64,000 bases of DNA from assembly GCA_964019135.1 (NCBI GenBank), contig OZ025257.1:27264352-27328351 (forward strand), given 5' to 3'. Source of the DNA: Arenicola marina. Taxonomy: Eukaryota > Annelida > Polychaeta > Arenicolidae. The translations under genes were made by a program, and so were the position numbers. Below, piece after piece: positions 11,520 through 22,600 of this stretch. The notes under the pieces were generated by a model. The model made no database searches, was not told the origin of the DNA, and worked only from the letters and a program-made list of their open reading frames with translations. Within the stretch, counting starts at the first letter, position 1. The number at the start of each line of letters is the position of its first letter.

Positions 11520-11850
11520 ACTCTGACAGGCACGCATCCTGCGTCATTTGTCGCACAAAAAATTTCAAATGACGCATTTCACTGAGCTGTGAGGGGACAT
11601 GGGGACGCATTGTATGCTGGATGTGAGAGGGGTTTCTCTGTCCAGAATCGGGCCTTACGCCATACAGGAACAGATTGGCCATGGTGACCCCGGGTCAGCT
11701 GCTGATAGTGCAATGCATGTTAGACATTGTATGTAACTAGTTTTTTTTTATTAAATTATTTCTGCGGATGTCCCATAATTTTAAGAAGCTCTGGGGCATT
11801 TGACACACCCACTGGCATACCTATCAGAATCACTGTAGTGGTACATCGAT
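11520..11850. repeat. Diverged repeat pair, member 1
   Basis: Aligns with 14870-15100 and 15722-15770. Shared stretches include cctgc.tcattt near the left end, tgtgagaggg in the middle, cccataattttaa, and agctctggg.catttg at the right. Identity is roughly 70%, so the copies are old. Confidence 0.6.
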
Positions 11851-13082
11851 CATGGCTAGAATCAGCGACAGAATAGCAAACAGGAACATGGCAATCTTCT
11901 ATTTTCATTTGAAATATCTCGCACCAACTACTTCCATGAGTAACATAACATGGCTATCTTGGCATCCTCAATATTAGGTCCAACTTTGATGATTCATCAC
12001 CAATTTAACATTAAATATTTTCCTGAAAGCACATAGGTAATACAACAACATGCTGAAAATAGTGTCTACCACTTTCATGCAACGTAATCAAATTTATTTG
12101 CCCGGTTCTCCTCCATACCTAAAGACTTCATATGTACCGGTACAAGTCTGTTATGTTCTTCAGATGAAGTTTAATGTCTTTCCTCACAAATTTTTTTGGA
12201 GTGCCAGTACATGAATTGTGCACCGGTATTATGAATTATTCAAGGTGTAAGCTGTGTATTACTTCCTGCAAGGATTTCCATTATTTCAATATATAACAAA
12301 TTGGGACCTCTTTTGTCATTCTTTTGGGAGGTAGATTGAATGAGAATGACTATCAAACACTTGCATCAAATACTGAGGACACAACTGTATCATGGTCAAT
12401 GCTTGCAGAGTGGATGTTTAGTCATTAAAGTGGAACCATAGTGAAATTAAATAGTAGCATCTCAGTAATCTGTAATTTTATCATTGGTGTGGGCTATTGT
12501 TTTGTCTTGTGTGATATTTTTTGGGCTATAGAAAAAATTTGTAAGAATGAAAAGAAATAGGAGAGTGCATCAAGGTATGTTTTTAAGGATTCTAGATCTG
12601 AATATGTTCTGGAAGTTCAGGTGCAGAACGCATATTAGGCCATGCTTTACAAGTTTACAGGAGTGTCAACAAGATTGCACCCAATTACCTTCATGACATG
12701 TATCACTTGTGCATAAGGTAAACAATTCCATGTTGATAAATGGGCCAACTATATGTATGCCACAAATTAAGATAACAGGTAATAGCCACACTTCAGCGAT
12801 GTATCAAGGCAACAAGCCAATTTATTTCACTAAACTCAAGCAACAAGCTATGTAATACATATACCTGGTACTACAAGTATGGTAGATTACAAAGTTTGTA
12901 ACTGTAGTGCAATTTGTAAGGTGTATATGATATTTTACCAATGAAAAAATGTAAAAAAAACTACACCTGCCACTGCCTACTAGCTCTGCCATATAGATCC
13001 TAGCCTCATTACTTGCTATCATTCAAAGGTAAAACAATTTTTAAAATTAATTTTATCATGTTCTGCAGTTCATATATTAATT

Positions 13083-13855
13083 CGTATTTCACGTATGTTT
13101 TCGGACACTTAAAAATAATTGTTTTTCTGGCTGTCCGAATATTTACAGTCAATAAAATGGACTCCCGCATCCACTGTCCGAAAACATACATACATAACAA
13201 AATATCGATTAAGAATTACTACATTGCGAGTCGACTGATGCCGATTATATCACAGTTACAAGAACAAAGGGGATTAATTCCCATCCGAGAGGTGCCATAT
13301 ATATAGCTGCGCATTCGATCCTGTGACAGTTGTTCGGAAAACGATATAGAGCATGGATCAATTCTTGAGAAACTTTGATTCTGCAGCCGACGCGCTGCAG
13401 TCTTCGGTGAAATAAATTAATCAAATACTTTCATGCATTCCGTGATTTAAGGGTTGTTTACTTTCGCGGTTTATAAACAACTCCTCCGCCGACTGACTCG
13501 CCCGCCGGGCAGCACAATGGAGACCAAAGCCCAGCTCATTACTTAGCAACCAAGGTGTTTCTCTTTTACACCTGATACACGGCACAAATAACCCCTAGAT
13601 AGGGACTTGCCCCACTCGCCGAAAGCCTGCAATCACAAGCAGTGAAGTGCAATTATGGGGGCCGGCACTACGCAATAACAAAGGAGCCTAGACGCATTGT
13701 TAATTTAGGTCCGATAGTGTCCGAAAATATACATACACTTGAAAAATGATCTGCGTTGGGTGTCCGAAAACTTACAGTACACTAAATTTATCCTATTTCT
13801 GCCTTTGAGGGGGTGTCCGAAAACATACAGTGTCCGAAAACATACGTGAAATACG
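13083..13855. mobile_element. MITE with 26-bp perfect TIRs and internal iterons
   Basis: The 26 bases at 13083-13108 (cgtatttcacgtatgttttc...) are the exact reverse complement of 13830-13855. The core gtccgaaaacatac and close variants recur inside both ends: about 13131 and 13177 on the left, and about 13712, 13757, 13813 and 13831 on the right. Such subterminal arrays are typical transposase-binding sites. There is no transposase frame, so it is non-autonomous. The superfamily is unassigned because the flanks give no clear target duplication. Confidence 0.8.
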
Positions 13856-14190
13856 GTACATGATAGACTTACAATACACTAACAGTAAATATAACTGAGG
13901 GTTATTTATTTGATGGCATCCTAAATAACTAAATACCCAAAATTTATATATCAGGGCTTGGCTGGTTGGCATCAAGGCTATATTGTATTATAAATTAAAT
14001 TTCTTTTGCACATTCCTTGCCCATTCACAAAGTTCATGGGGCACAAATCCAGGGGGGAGGTGGTGGGGTCTTCAGGCCTAGCCCTGTAACATGGCCCACC
14101 AGCCGCAGGGCAGACTGGAGGGCCATGGAAAGATATCCACAGAGATACAAACTTTCTGCCACTCACTGCCATTTAAAAATATTGTCAGTA

Positions 14191-14343
14191 CCAGGACTCC
14201 CCAAAAGCAAGGTTGGTTCTACCAAAAGGGAATACAGTACTCACTGCAGAAGACACTCATCTCATCTCACCTTAGCTATAGGACGAGCATTCTCTGCAGC
14301 AAGTTTTAATATTCTGTGGAACCAACCTTGTTTTTGTCCTGGA
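14191..14343. mobile_element. Small hairpin MITE, copy 1
   Basis: The left arm (ccaaaagcaaggttggttct around 14201-14220) is nearly inverted at 14318-14343 (gtggaaccaaccttgttttt). The same arms occur at 59207-59342, so this is a dispersed foldback family of about 140-150 bases. It lies in the zinc-finger gene's intron. Confidence 0.75.
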
Positions 14344-14849
14344 ACTAGTGATACTTTTGAATGGCGAATGGTGAATGTTACAGGACTATTTGGGGCCATG
14401 TAACAACCCTTGTCCCCATTAGCATATGATTTCATTTTATCTAGGGTTCTGTTTAGAGCAGTGATACTGTAGGAGCATGTGCTGAATATCAATATGTATA
14501 TCTAAGAAGAATTTTGTTCCAAGCATGGTTGATTTTACTGTGATAAAAGCTCTGTGAAGCTCTCACTTGGCAGTAGTGCATCAGCGACGCTCATATTTGC
14601 CATCAAGCTTTACCACCAGGTGACATGGCATGAATATCATTGGGCCAATATCAGTACTTAGTAGCAGTAAATATCAAAATAAGCTATGAATTACTATACT
14701 ACACTGTAAACTAGATGCAATATTAAATCGGTTACTACCTAATTTCTGATTTTTGAGACAGTCCCTGCATTATCAAAACAGGACGCTAGATGGCAATCAG
14801 CAACTGCCTAAAGTGACAGGTTGTTGCTGGAGTGGGCAAGTTTATTCCA

Positions 14850-15780
14850 CATGAAAAGACAGTCATTCTGATAGGTCACGTATCCTGCATCATTTATAGC
14901 TTAAGTTTCAAATGAGGCATATTATTGATATAAACAAATGGGTGTGAGAGGGATTTCAATCTAGAATCTGGGGCTTTACACAATACAGGAATTATTGTAT
15001 ATGTAATAATGTACTGGGTTTCTTTCAATTGAAATAGCATACAGACTATGCAATATCTTGGTGAATGATGTCCCATTTTTGGGGGGATATCCCATAATTT
15101 TAAAGGGAACCGCCAGCCCGGGCTCTAACGCTGCTTTACCATTTCATATAATACCCAATTGTCTATCCTGCAAATTATAGAATTTTTCGTTCTATCTGTA
15201 GCTCACAATAAAATTTAGAAGTGACCGCCACACACGATTTCACCGCCTACCCAGGCGGCAGCCCTTTTGGAGGCGTGTCTACAATTGACCAATCAAGAGG
15301 CGATACTCTAATTTATTCAAACCGGAAATTGCGCCTATTGTGTGAGCAAAACAAGAGCATGTGATAATCGCTAATATAAATAGCTGCGATTCTAACTCCA
15401 ATCATGGCATTGTTGCAGAGTCAATCGTCGCAAGACGTATATCAATTTGTTTGGACGGTACTTTTCAATGAAACACTAAGATCTTACGCTACTGCGAGGC
15501 TCGGAACTGCCACTATAAGGCGGCACTATATGAATAGTCACAATATGCGTCACTGCTCACGGCAAAATGGCGCTCTGCTGGATATTGCTGGAGGCAGGTT
15601 GCCTTAATTTTTTTCTCCTTACCAGTCAGCCGAAACGAAGCTTTGACACCGGGCAATTTAATTTTAAGATGTAAACTTTCGGAGCAGATGGCGATTAAAT
15701 TAGGTTGGACACCAGCTTTAGGGAGCTCTGGGACATTTGGACACATTCGTATACCTATCACAACCATAGATTTCTCAAAA
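14850..15780. repeat. Diverged repeat pair, member 2, with insert
   Basis: Related to 11520-11850 but interrupted at about 15100-15722 by about 620 bases absent from the other copy. The insert contains a CCAAT sequence (15288), a tataaatag sequence (about 15377) and a 67-codon frame from 15404 with no recognisable domain. Clear terminal inverted repeats are not seen. Confidence 0.5.
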
Positions 15781-16694
15781 AAAAATTAGTATAAGATGAT
15801 GCACCAGCCCCTTAAAAACTATTTTCAATCAAGCCTTAAACAAAAGTGATCTGCTACATTTATTATTTGAACTGAAAATGTGATTTTCGCCATAGTAAAT
15901 AACCATTTTTTAAAGAAAATTCCTAATGTAATTGGTATTTTAAATTTATTAAAATATATAATTTGCTTATTTGGTTGAAACAGTAATTTAACTTTAAATC
16001 TAAATCCTGAAAAATACTAAAGTTTAGGTAATATTTATATTATCATTATAAATGATGATTCACCTTCTGTCTCTGAGTAATAACTTAATAACTAGAACAC
16101 TAAACTCATGTGCTGCTGGTTATAAATATAGTTGTCAAAGTATTAGCAGATTAGGCTTCGTAGACATATATACCTTCTGTTACTTCAAATTACCTTCCAA
16201 ATGATACTTAACATATATGGCAATTGCCAATAATAAAATGAAACTTTGCAAGTGATGGTTGCAAGGCAATGGTGGCCTTGAGATGTGCTCTCTGAGTGTT
16301 GTGTGTTGGTTTTGTTTATGGTGTACAAATATCATTTCCAGAATAGTTAATGCAGGCCTGTCCATTACCACTGCATCATCATGTGCCTCAAATGTTACTG
16401 ACCAGAATATGATATTAAGACGATCCGTAACTATAAGCAGGTCTGAGCAAAGTGACGTTCAACGAGCGTGATATTTAAGAAAAGCGGCCATCTTTGAAAA
16501 TGGCGGGAGTCAAAATTCGGTTGCCGGGGACTTCAAAACAACAGTCAGTCGGCCTGTTAACCGATTTGTACAACATTTAAAATGTGAACACTTTAACCAC
16601 AAGACTAACGCGACAATATCCGTAAATTTTTATCGAAGTAATTCCTTCAATTCACGAGGTAATGATTGACAACCCCTTCTGTACACAAACTCAC

Positions 16695-16707
16695 CTTCGT
16701 CGGCCAT
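16695..16707 (-). CDS. Zinc-finger gene, first coding exon (MADE-G)
   Basis: The sequence caatATGGCCGACGAAG is followed by gtgagtttgt, a strong donor. It gives four codons plus one base (MADE + G). Its phase 1 fits the only good acceptor before the 2.5-kb exon at 11457, and the purine at -3 with G at +4 gives a favourable start context. Tiny first coding exons are common in animal zinc-finger genes. The assignment is inferred from phase, strand and position; a transcript would settle it. Confidence 0.55.
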
Positions 16708-16989
16708 ATTGCCTCTGTTGATGTTTGTCCGTTCGGTAGTTTCCGCCGAAGTTCGGGATTTAAGGGTTGCCTTTCGTTTCGTGCAGTGATTGGAGGAATA
16801 ATGATAACAAGTCGATCGTTCGATACTTTTCTATTCTACCCATTGCCTAAATTTAAAGCTTTATTATTGAAAATGTGTTTTTTGGCAATCGTAAAATAAT
16901 TTTTAATGAAAGCTTTCAAGCTTAAATTTTATCTCTTGCAAAGGTCATAACGTCCCCATTGTTGTGCTTTACCACACAAGCGCCTCACA

Positions 16990-17470
16990 ATAATATGGAG
17001 ACCGGCAATTATTATTATCTTTATTCGTATCGATCATTAAAGAAAACGATACACAGTCAAGAGCAGTTGACATAAAAAATCATTCAAGACGTACAAATAA
17101 AACGCAGGATGCCGACATAAAATTATCATAACGGCAGGCGTCTCTCTCTTTAAGAATAGTTTGTGCAAAAGCACCAAAAACGTTATCTTGATGGGTAAGC
17201 GATTCGTTAAGACGCTGAGAGCATAAACGTTTAAAAAATATACCCTTTGCACTATTACAAACGTCGTCTATCTGCATTTTATTCTTTGCTAAAATGTGTC
17301 TTAAGCTTGAAGATAGGGGAGTGCAAGTACCATTTGTAGCGATCTTGACTAGAAATTTGACTAATTGATTGTCACTACTAGTATATGCGACATTTACAAA
17401 TTTTAACATACGATATGAAATATGATATGACATTGCGCTATTAATGGGAGCAACCTGCCGTGCGTACATG
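16990..17470 (-). mobile_element. Probable LINE 3' fragment
   Basis: On the minus strand, a 129-codon frame (17469-17080) contains FVNVAYTSSDNQLVKFLVKI, which resembles the degenerate C-terminal part of CR1-like ORF2. The element ends in an AT-rich (aataat)-type tail near 17000. The start is missing (5' truncation). Weakly supported. Confidence 0.35.
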
Positions 17471-17610
17471 CTGGCAATTTTAAAACCTTTCTAATGCATA
17501 CTCTCTAGGAGGTAAAAAAGTTACGTACATCCTTGTGCTGCAGGCCCCACAGACAACGAAGTACAATATGAATTAAAAAGCGTATATAACGTCATATCCC
17601 AACGCTATAA

Positions 17611-17735
17611 CCATAGCCCGGCGCCCAGAGCTATAGCCCGGAGCCCGGAGCCCGGAGCCCGGAGCCATAGTCCGGAGCCCGGAGCCCGGAGCCATAGTCC
17701 TGAGCCCGGAGCCCGGAGCCATAGCCCGAATCTAT
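17611..17735. repeat. GC-rich tandem repeat (cccggag)
   Basis: A short array of agcccggagcccggagccat-type units of about 27 bases, each built from 7-base cccggag subunits. Confidence 0.8.
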
Positions 17736-17794
17736 AGTTAACGTCGGGAAGGGAGAACACGAGGGCAAGAACGCAAAGGCGAGAACTGGAGAAT

Positions 17795-18000
17795 GCGAGG
17801 GCGAGGTCAATCTCGCCTTCTCGCCCTCGCGATATCGCCTTCTCGATCTCGCCTTCGCGATCTCGCGATATCGCCTTCTCGATCTCGCCTTCGCGATCTC
17901 GCCTCCTCGATCTCGCGTTCTCTCGTTATCGCTCTCGCCCTCGCCCTCGCATTCTCTCGTTATCGCCCTCGCCCTCGCGTTCTTTTGTTTTCGCCCCCGT
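17795..18000. repeat. ctcgccttctcg-type simple repeat
   Basis: A degenerate run of tctcgcctt, tctcgatctcgcc and cgatatcg blocks. It gives arginine/serine-rich open frames on both strands that are compositional artefacts. Confidence 0.7.
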
Positions 18001-18498
18001 GTTTGTTCGTTTTGTGCCAGGCGAAAATGCAAGATAACGAGTGGCACAAACATGCCTCCTGGACATTTGCTGGGAATGAGGGGCGGAACCCAAATTTTAC
18101 CTGTCATTGAATAAGTTGTTACGACCGGAGGGTGGTTGTTGTGGTTACACAATCGCCGGATGAGGCAGAGTGGTCTGAATCAGCGAGACCGGCCGGCTGC
18201 TCCTTGGCATGTCCTTGCTCGTGGCGCCCCCCTACCGCAATCTCCACTCCGCCATTGCAGAAGACTATATGCAATAGACAGCAAATTTTATGTCACAGTT
18301 TTCCCTCCGCAACCCGGCATAAGCCATATGGGTGGACACATACAAAAAAAGAGACGGATTAACATTACCACTACTTAAAACGAGATTCACTTGCATGCCC
18401 TATGTGGCCTATCAGGTAGCGCACTCCGCCTTAAAAACAATTTGTTGAAGTGTCGGATACCTCGCCCCCCCCCCCCCCACCCTCTCCAGTATCCCTCC

Positions 18499-18565
18499 GC
18501 CAGATAACAACAACAGTCACTTCTCCGACTTTATTCCCAATACACGTAAACTAAACACTTTTCAT
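18499..18565 (-). repeat. 3' LTR, outer half
   Basis: Matches 25058-25124 of the other LTR except for a 6-base aacaac length difference. Its continuation is at 19526-19592, beyond the inserted DNA transposon. Together the two halves make a 134-base LTR. Confidence 0.85.
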
Positions 18566-19523
18566 AGGGCTATACAGTTCTCGCGATCGGGCTGCGAGAT
18601 TTCAATTTTGGGGACAAACAAACACACGTGCTCCATGTTGAACTATAGGCAGCTATAAGTCAATTTCTTTCCAGATTTATTCTAAAGACTATGAGTACCA
18701 TTTCACTAAACATGGCTATGGGAGATAGACGTTAAATTATTTGGCGGCGATGGAGCGCAGAACTTTCGGAATATACAAGGAAAAATCCGTCTTCACAACA
18801 CTCGAAAGCTAAAAATAGCGTTCTAAATTTAGCCCTGCACCCGGGCTTTCGCGAGTTCTCCAAAGTGCGAGTGACGTCTCAGAGTTTCACGTGCCTCCGC
18901 GGTAACAAAAATGGCGAGAGCAAGTGCAACTTAACCATTCCGCTGTCAAAATGTGCAGCGCATGGAGTAACAACACACGGACGCGTCATTAAACCACATG
19001 GTAAAGGTAAATTAAGACCAGTAGGATGTTTTCGTATCACTTTTGGATCACGAAAAGACAAAGTTCTTCATTCTTTGTAAGTTTTCTGTTTGAAGCGTGG
19101 CGCCAACGTTGTCACTCAGGGAGAATCCGTGTGACGTCATAATGTCTCGTTTTCGTAGGAAATGCAAAAAAACCTTAGTTTCTCAGCCGTGTTGTCCCGT
19201 CGTAACAGATATTAGTCATTGTGGTGGCGCAAATGAACGAAAAATATGTCGTCTATCCGTTTTGGGCAGCTATATTTCTTAAATATTCTTAATTATATCG
19301 CCAGGCCTTCCGCAATGGACCCACCCCTCAGCGCCTGGCTTTGGCGCAGGTAGTCTGGTTCCCAGTCTCTCTCTTTGCGTAACATACACGTCATGCCTAC
19401 GTCACAGATAGTCAGGATACCAGTGTGCGCAGAGATTCTAAACTCGTTCCGAACACGTGCTTCGTTTGTTTGTCCCCAAAATGAGTAAACCGGAAGTCTA
19501 GGCGAACGAGACTTTATAGCCCT
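18566..19523. mobile_element. 958-bp DNA transposon inserted in the LTR
   Basis: The termini are inverted: agggctatacagttctcgcg at the left, and at the right the reverse complement of a related sequence (agggctataaagtctcg...). Inner parts of both arms share ttttggggacaaacaaac, so the inverted repeats are about 90-100 bases and imperfect. The empty site is preserved in the other LTR, giving a 2-base AT target duplication (18564-18565, 19524-19525). A 2-base AT duplication would fit the ISL2EU superfamily, but this is inference. Short internal frames (18865-19080, 19097-19282) show no transposase, so it is probably non-autonomous. Confidence 0.8.
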
Positions 19524-19525
19524 AT

Positions 19526-19592
19526 TGTGTGACAACAAAGGCCTCGACGAGTGATAGAGCCACTCGCGAGATGGCGCTAATCACTCGTGGCG
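19526..19592 (-). repeat. 3' LTR, inner half
   Basis: Identical over its whole length to 25119-25185 of the 5' LTR. It is followed on the internal side by the polypurine tract. Confidence 0.85.
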
Positions 19593-19598
19593 TAACTG

Positions 19599-19620
19599 CC
19601 TCTTCTTCTTTCTCCCCCTT
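19599..19620 (-). other. Polypurine tract of the LTR element
   Basis: The minus strand is almost all purines here (aagggggagaaagaagaaga then ggc), directly upstream of the 3' LTR. This is the position where plus-strand DNA synthesis is primed in this family. Confidence 0.75.
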
Positions 19621-22600
19621 AATCAGGGCATAGACATAAATATCTATTAGATTTATTATATATTCGTAATATTGACTAATGGTCATTTTGAATCGTTATA
19701 AGTACTAATATGCCTCAAGTACTGTGTATATCGACACACTAATAACACAATCTGTGATACAATTCATACAGCTTCCAACTTATGGTCAGCTGTCAACCAA
19801 TGTCGGATGCCAACCAATAACACAATGAACTAGCATGCAGATTGTAGAACATCAAATTAAAATAGAAGATAATCAACAACTGAGAATAATAGGTCAATTT
19901 CACTATCTGGCATCGCTGAATCACTGAGCTGACGGTTTAAGTTTGTGTTAAATCATGAGTTATGTCATATCCCAGGAGTCCGTCGACATCCACTGGGGCT
20001 GTTTTCTTGTCCTGGTGGATCTGCGCGGAGAAGGTGATCGCTTGACGGGTACGATGTCATCACTGACGTCTGCAACCTCCGGTCTCGGCGCGATACTTTG
20101 GCTTTCCTCAGGTAGATCTGTATGTCCTGGTGACGAGTCACGCGAAACGAAATCGGAACTTATCTCACCAGGTAAATCGTCATGCTCAGGCGGTGAAGAT
20201 CTGAGCGGCGGATGATGCAAGCGTTGATGAGTCAACGGTGTATTGTATGGTGGGTTAATAATAGCACCCGGACAAGAAGGCAGGACATTCTGCGTAACAC
20301 GTGATTCATTGTCTTCATCAGTCTCATCTGCATTTTCTTCACGCTGGCAGCCTCTAATAGGTTCGAATGGGTAGATTTCGACATTTTGCTGAACCAGGTA
20401 GCAGTCGTTAATAGGTATGTCGTACGCCTTTGATCGGAATTGAGATTTGATGAATTTGCGGATTTTACATTGATCTCCTGATATTTCAACCACGATATAT
20501 CTATCTCGGGCTTTCGTCTTATCACGATCCACCTTTAGATCGACCAAATCACCCACTTGCACCTTGATCATCGTTGATTCACTGCGGCTTCCAGCTTTGG
20601 ACTTGCTGTGAAGATGGTTAGCAGTTCGTATATGCTGCTGTGTCCTGAGGAGCTGAAAATTATCTATGGGTAACTGTTGCCCAGTGACCTGGTCCCGTTG
20701 AGTCCATATTTCACGCGCAGACAGACCACCCTTACGAATCCGCGCGTTCAGGTTTGCAGTAGCAACCGCGAGCGTAGATTGCGTCAGAGTATCGCCTTCC
20801 GGGTTGAGACGCAAACATTTCATACCTAACTCTTGGATGGCGCGTTCTGCCACAGGATTTATATTTACGTTTTTTGCTGCGCCGATATTAAGAACGATAC
20901 CCAGAGCTTTAAGAGACTGGTCGTTCCGCAAGCTTACGAAGCCTGGGGCTGGGTCAACGCGAACGTGAACTTCGTGATCTCCGTATGAACGGACTTCAGC
21001 GGTAAGTGCGATTAAGGCATTTCTCAGCTCGTCTCGGGTTTCACCCCCGATCAGGGAGGTAAGGCTGTACGATGAAACAGTTTTTCGAAGAACAAATACA
21101 TATTGTCGATAACGGCGCATGACGTCAGCTGCGAAGTTCGATCCTATCAAAGCCGGAGGATCGCACGATGTCTGAGGTCGCAGATAATTAGGTAGGGTTT
21201 TAAGTGACGCACAGTGATGACAAGATTGTGTTACATCTACAAGAGCTTTATCCAGATCCAAGGCATAGAAATACCTGGTGAATAACGCCTTCATCTGGCG
21301 CTGTGATGGATGCTCGAACCGTATGTGTGTTGCCGTCAACAGACCGTTAATGACAGCGCGTGGTACGACGATCCTGTCTCTGGTAGGTAAGAAAGGTTTG
21401 TCTTCTCTCACCACTAACAACCCATCATTCGCAATGGTTACGTCGCGTATGTATCGTTTGACGTCCTGTATTGTAGTTTGCTTTTTGGAGGGTCGAGTTC
21501 CCTGTACGAGGTGTGCGTGTGTACGCCGAAGATTCGGACACTCGAGTTGAGTTACCTTCCAAGCTGCTCGGTTGGTGAATGGCATCTTTACTGAACCGTT
21601 TCTGACGTCACTGATTGATACACCGCGGACGACGGAATCTTCGGATTCCATGATAAATTTACGCAACTGACAACTTTGATCCGAACATTCAGCTGGGTGT
21701 CTGCTTGCATAATCTGACGGAAGATTGGCGGCTCCAGATATGTGTCGGATTTAGTTTTTCACAGGCTTGAACACACGGTCTACTGTCCGTTAATAGTTGT
21801 GTAGTGTGTTGTGATTGAATAATGAACGGAGCGAAGTGCTTGATCGCCGTGCCAATAGACAGCGCGTCGATTTCGCAAGGCATCCACGTAACTTGGTGCT
21901 TCCTGAGTTTAGCGTTGAAGAAGCCAGCTAGGATGAGAACGTCGTTGCGGCGAACGTATAATGTTGCGGCGATGCCTTGACTTCTGACTGATCCGTCTGT
22001 CACTATCCATAATTGGTCTCTGGGCTGTGGGATAGTAACTGTCTTAGTATTTTGTAACCAGTCCTGCGCTTCTTTGAACTGAGGTGGTGAGAAGCACTTC
22101 ATTCCAGATGATAACCTCACGGGACTCTTTGCCCGCTGTTGCGGCTTCGAGTGGACGTATTGAGCGTATCCGCGAAGAACACGACTGAGCACCTTATAGG
22201 CTCCAATAAACGATCTCAATCCTTGAACAGTTCTGGGTGGTTTAACTAGTGTAAGCGCGCTGATTCTGTGGTTGCTGGCTTTTAGTGTGCCGTCTGACCA
22301 AATCCATCCTAAAGTATTCGCTGATTTCGGGCATATGATCGTTTTAGAGGCAGAGAGACGAAGATTGTTTCGCTTCAGTGCTGATAACACCCGGGACCAG
22401 TTGGTCAAAGTTTCCTGTGGGCTGTCACCGCCTACGTACAAATCGTCAGCGATTTTTGCCACACAACCTTCTTGGATCAAGTCACCAAGAACTCTACACA
22501 TCAGTTATTCTAAGCATGTCTCGGATCCTGGCATCCCCATGGCTGAGCGGGTGTATACCCTGACGCCTTTGAAGGGTGTTGCAACTCCGCAGTATTTCAT

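Larger units (their letters stand above)
11458..16694 (-). other. Intron of the zinc-finger gene
   Basis: The 5.2-kb AT-rich intron runs from the gtgagt donor at 16694 to the acceptor at 11458. It carries two related repeat copies (11520-11850 and 14850-15780), a 773-bp MITE with iterated subterminal motifs, and a small hairpin MITE at 14191-14343. Remaining stretches (11850-13080, 15780-16690) show no gene. Confidence 0.65.

Noticed and set aside
8963-11533. Taking the zinc-finger frame from its upstream in-frame ATG at 11533 (giving a hydrophobic N-terminus)
   Set aside because: A good splice acceptor at 11458 and a phase-matched MADE exon at 16707 explain the frame better. The extra residues lie in repeat-derived intron sequence shared with 14870.
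17631-18152. 173-codon Arg/Glu-rich frame on the minus strand
   Set aside because: It runs through two simple-sequence arrays and has no domain outside them.
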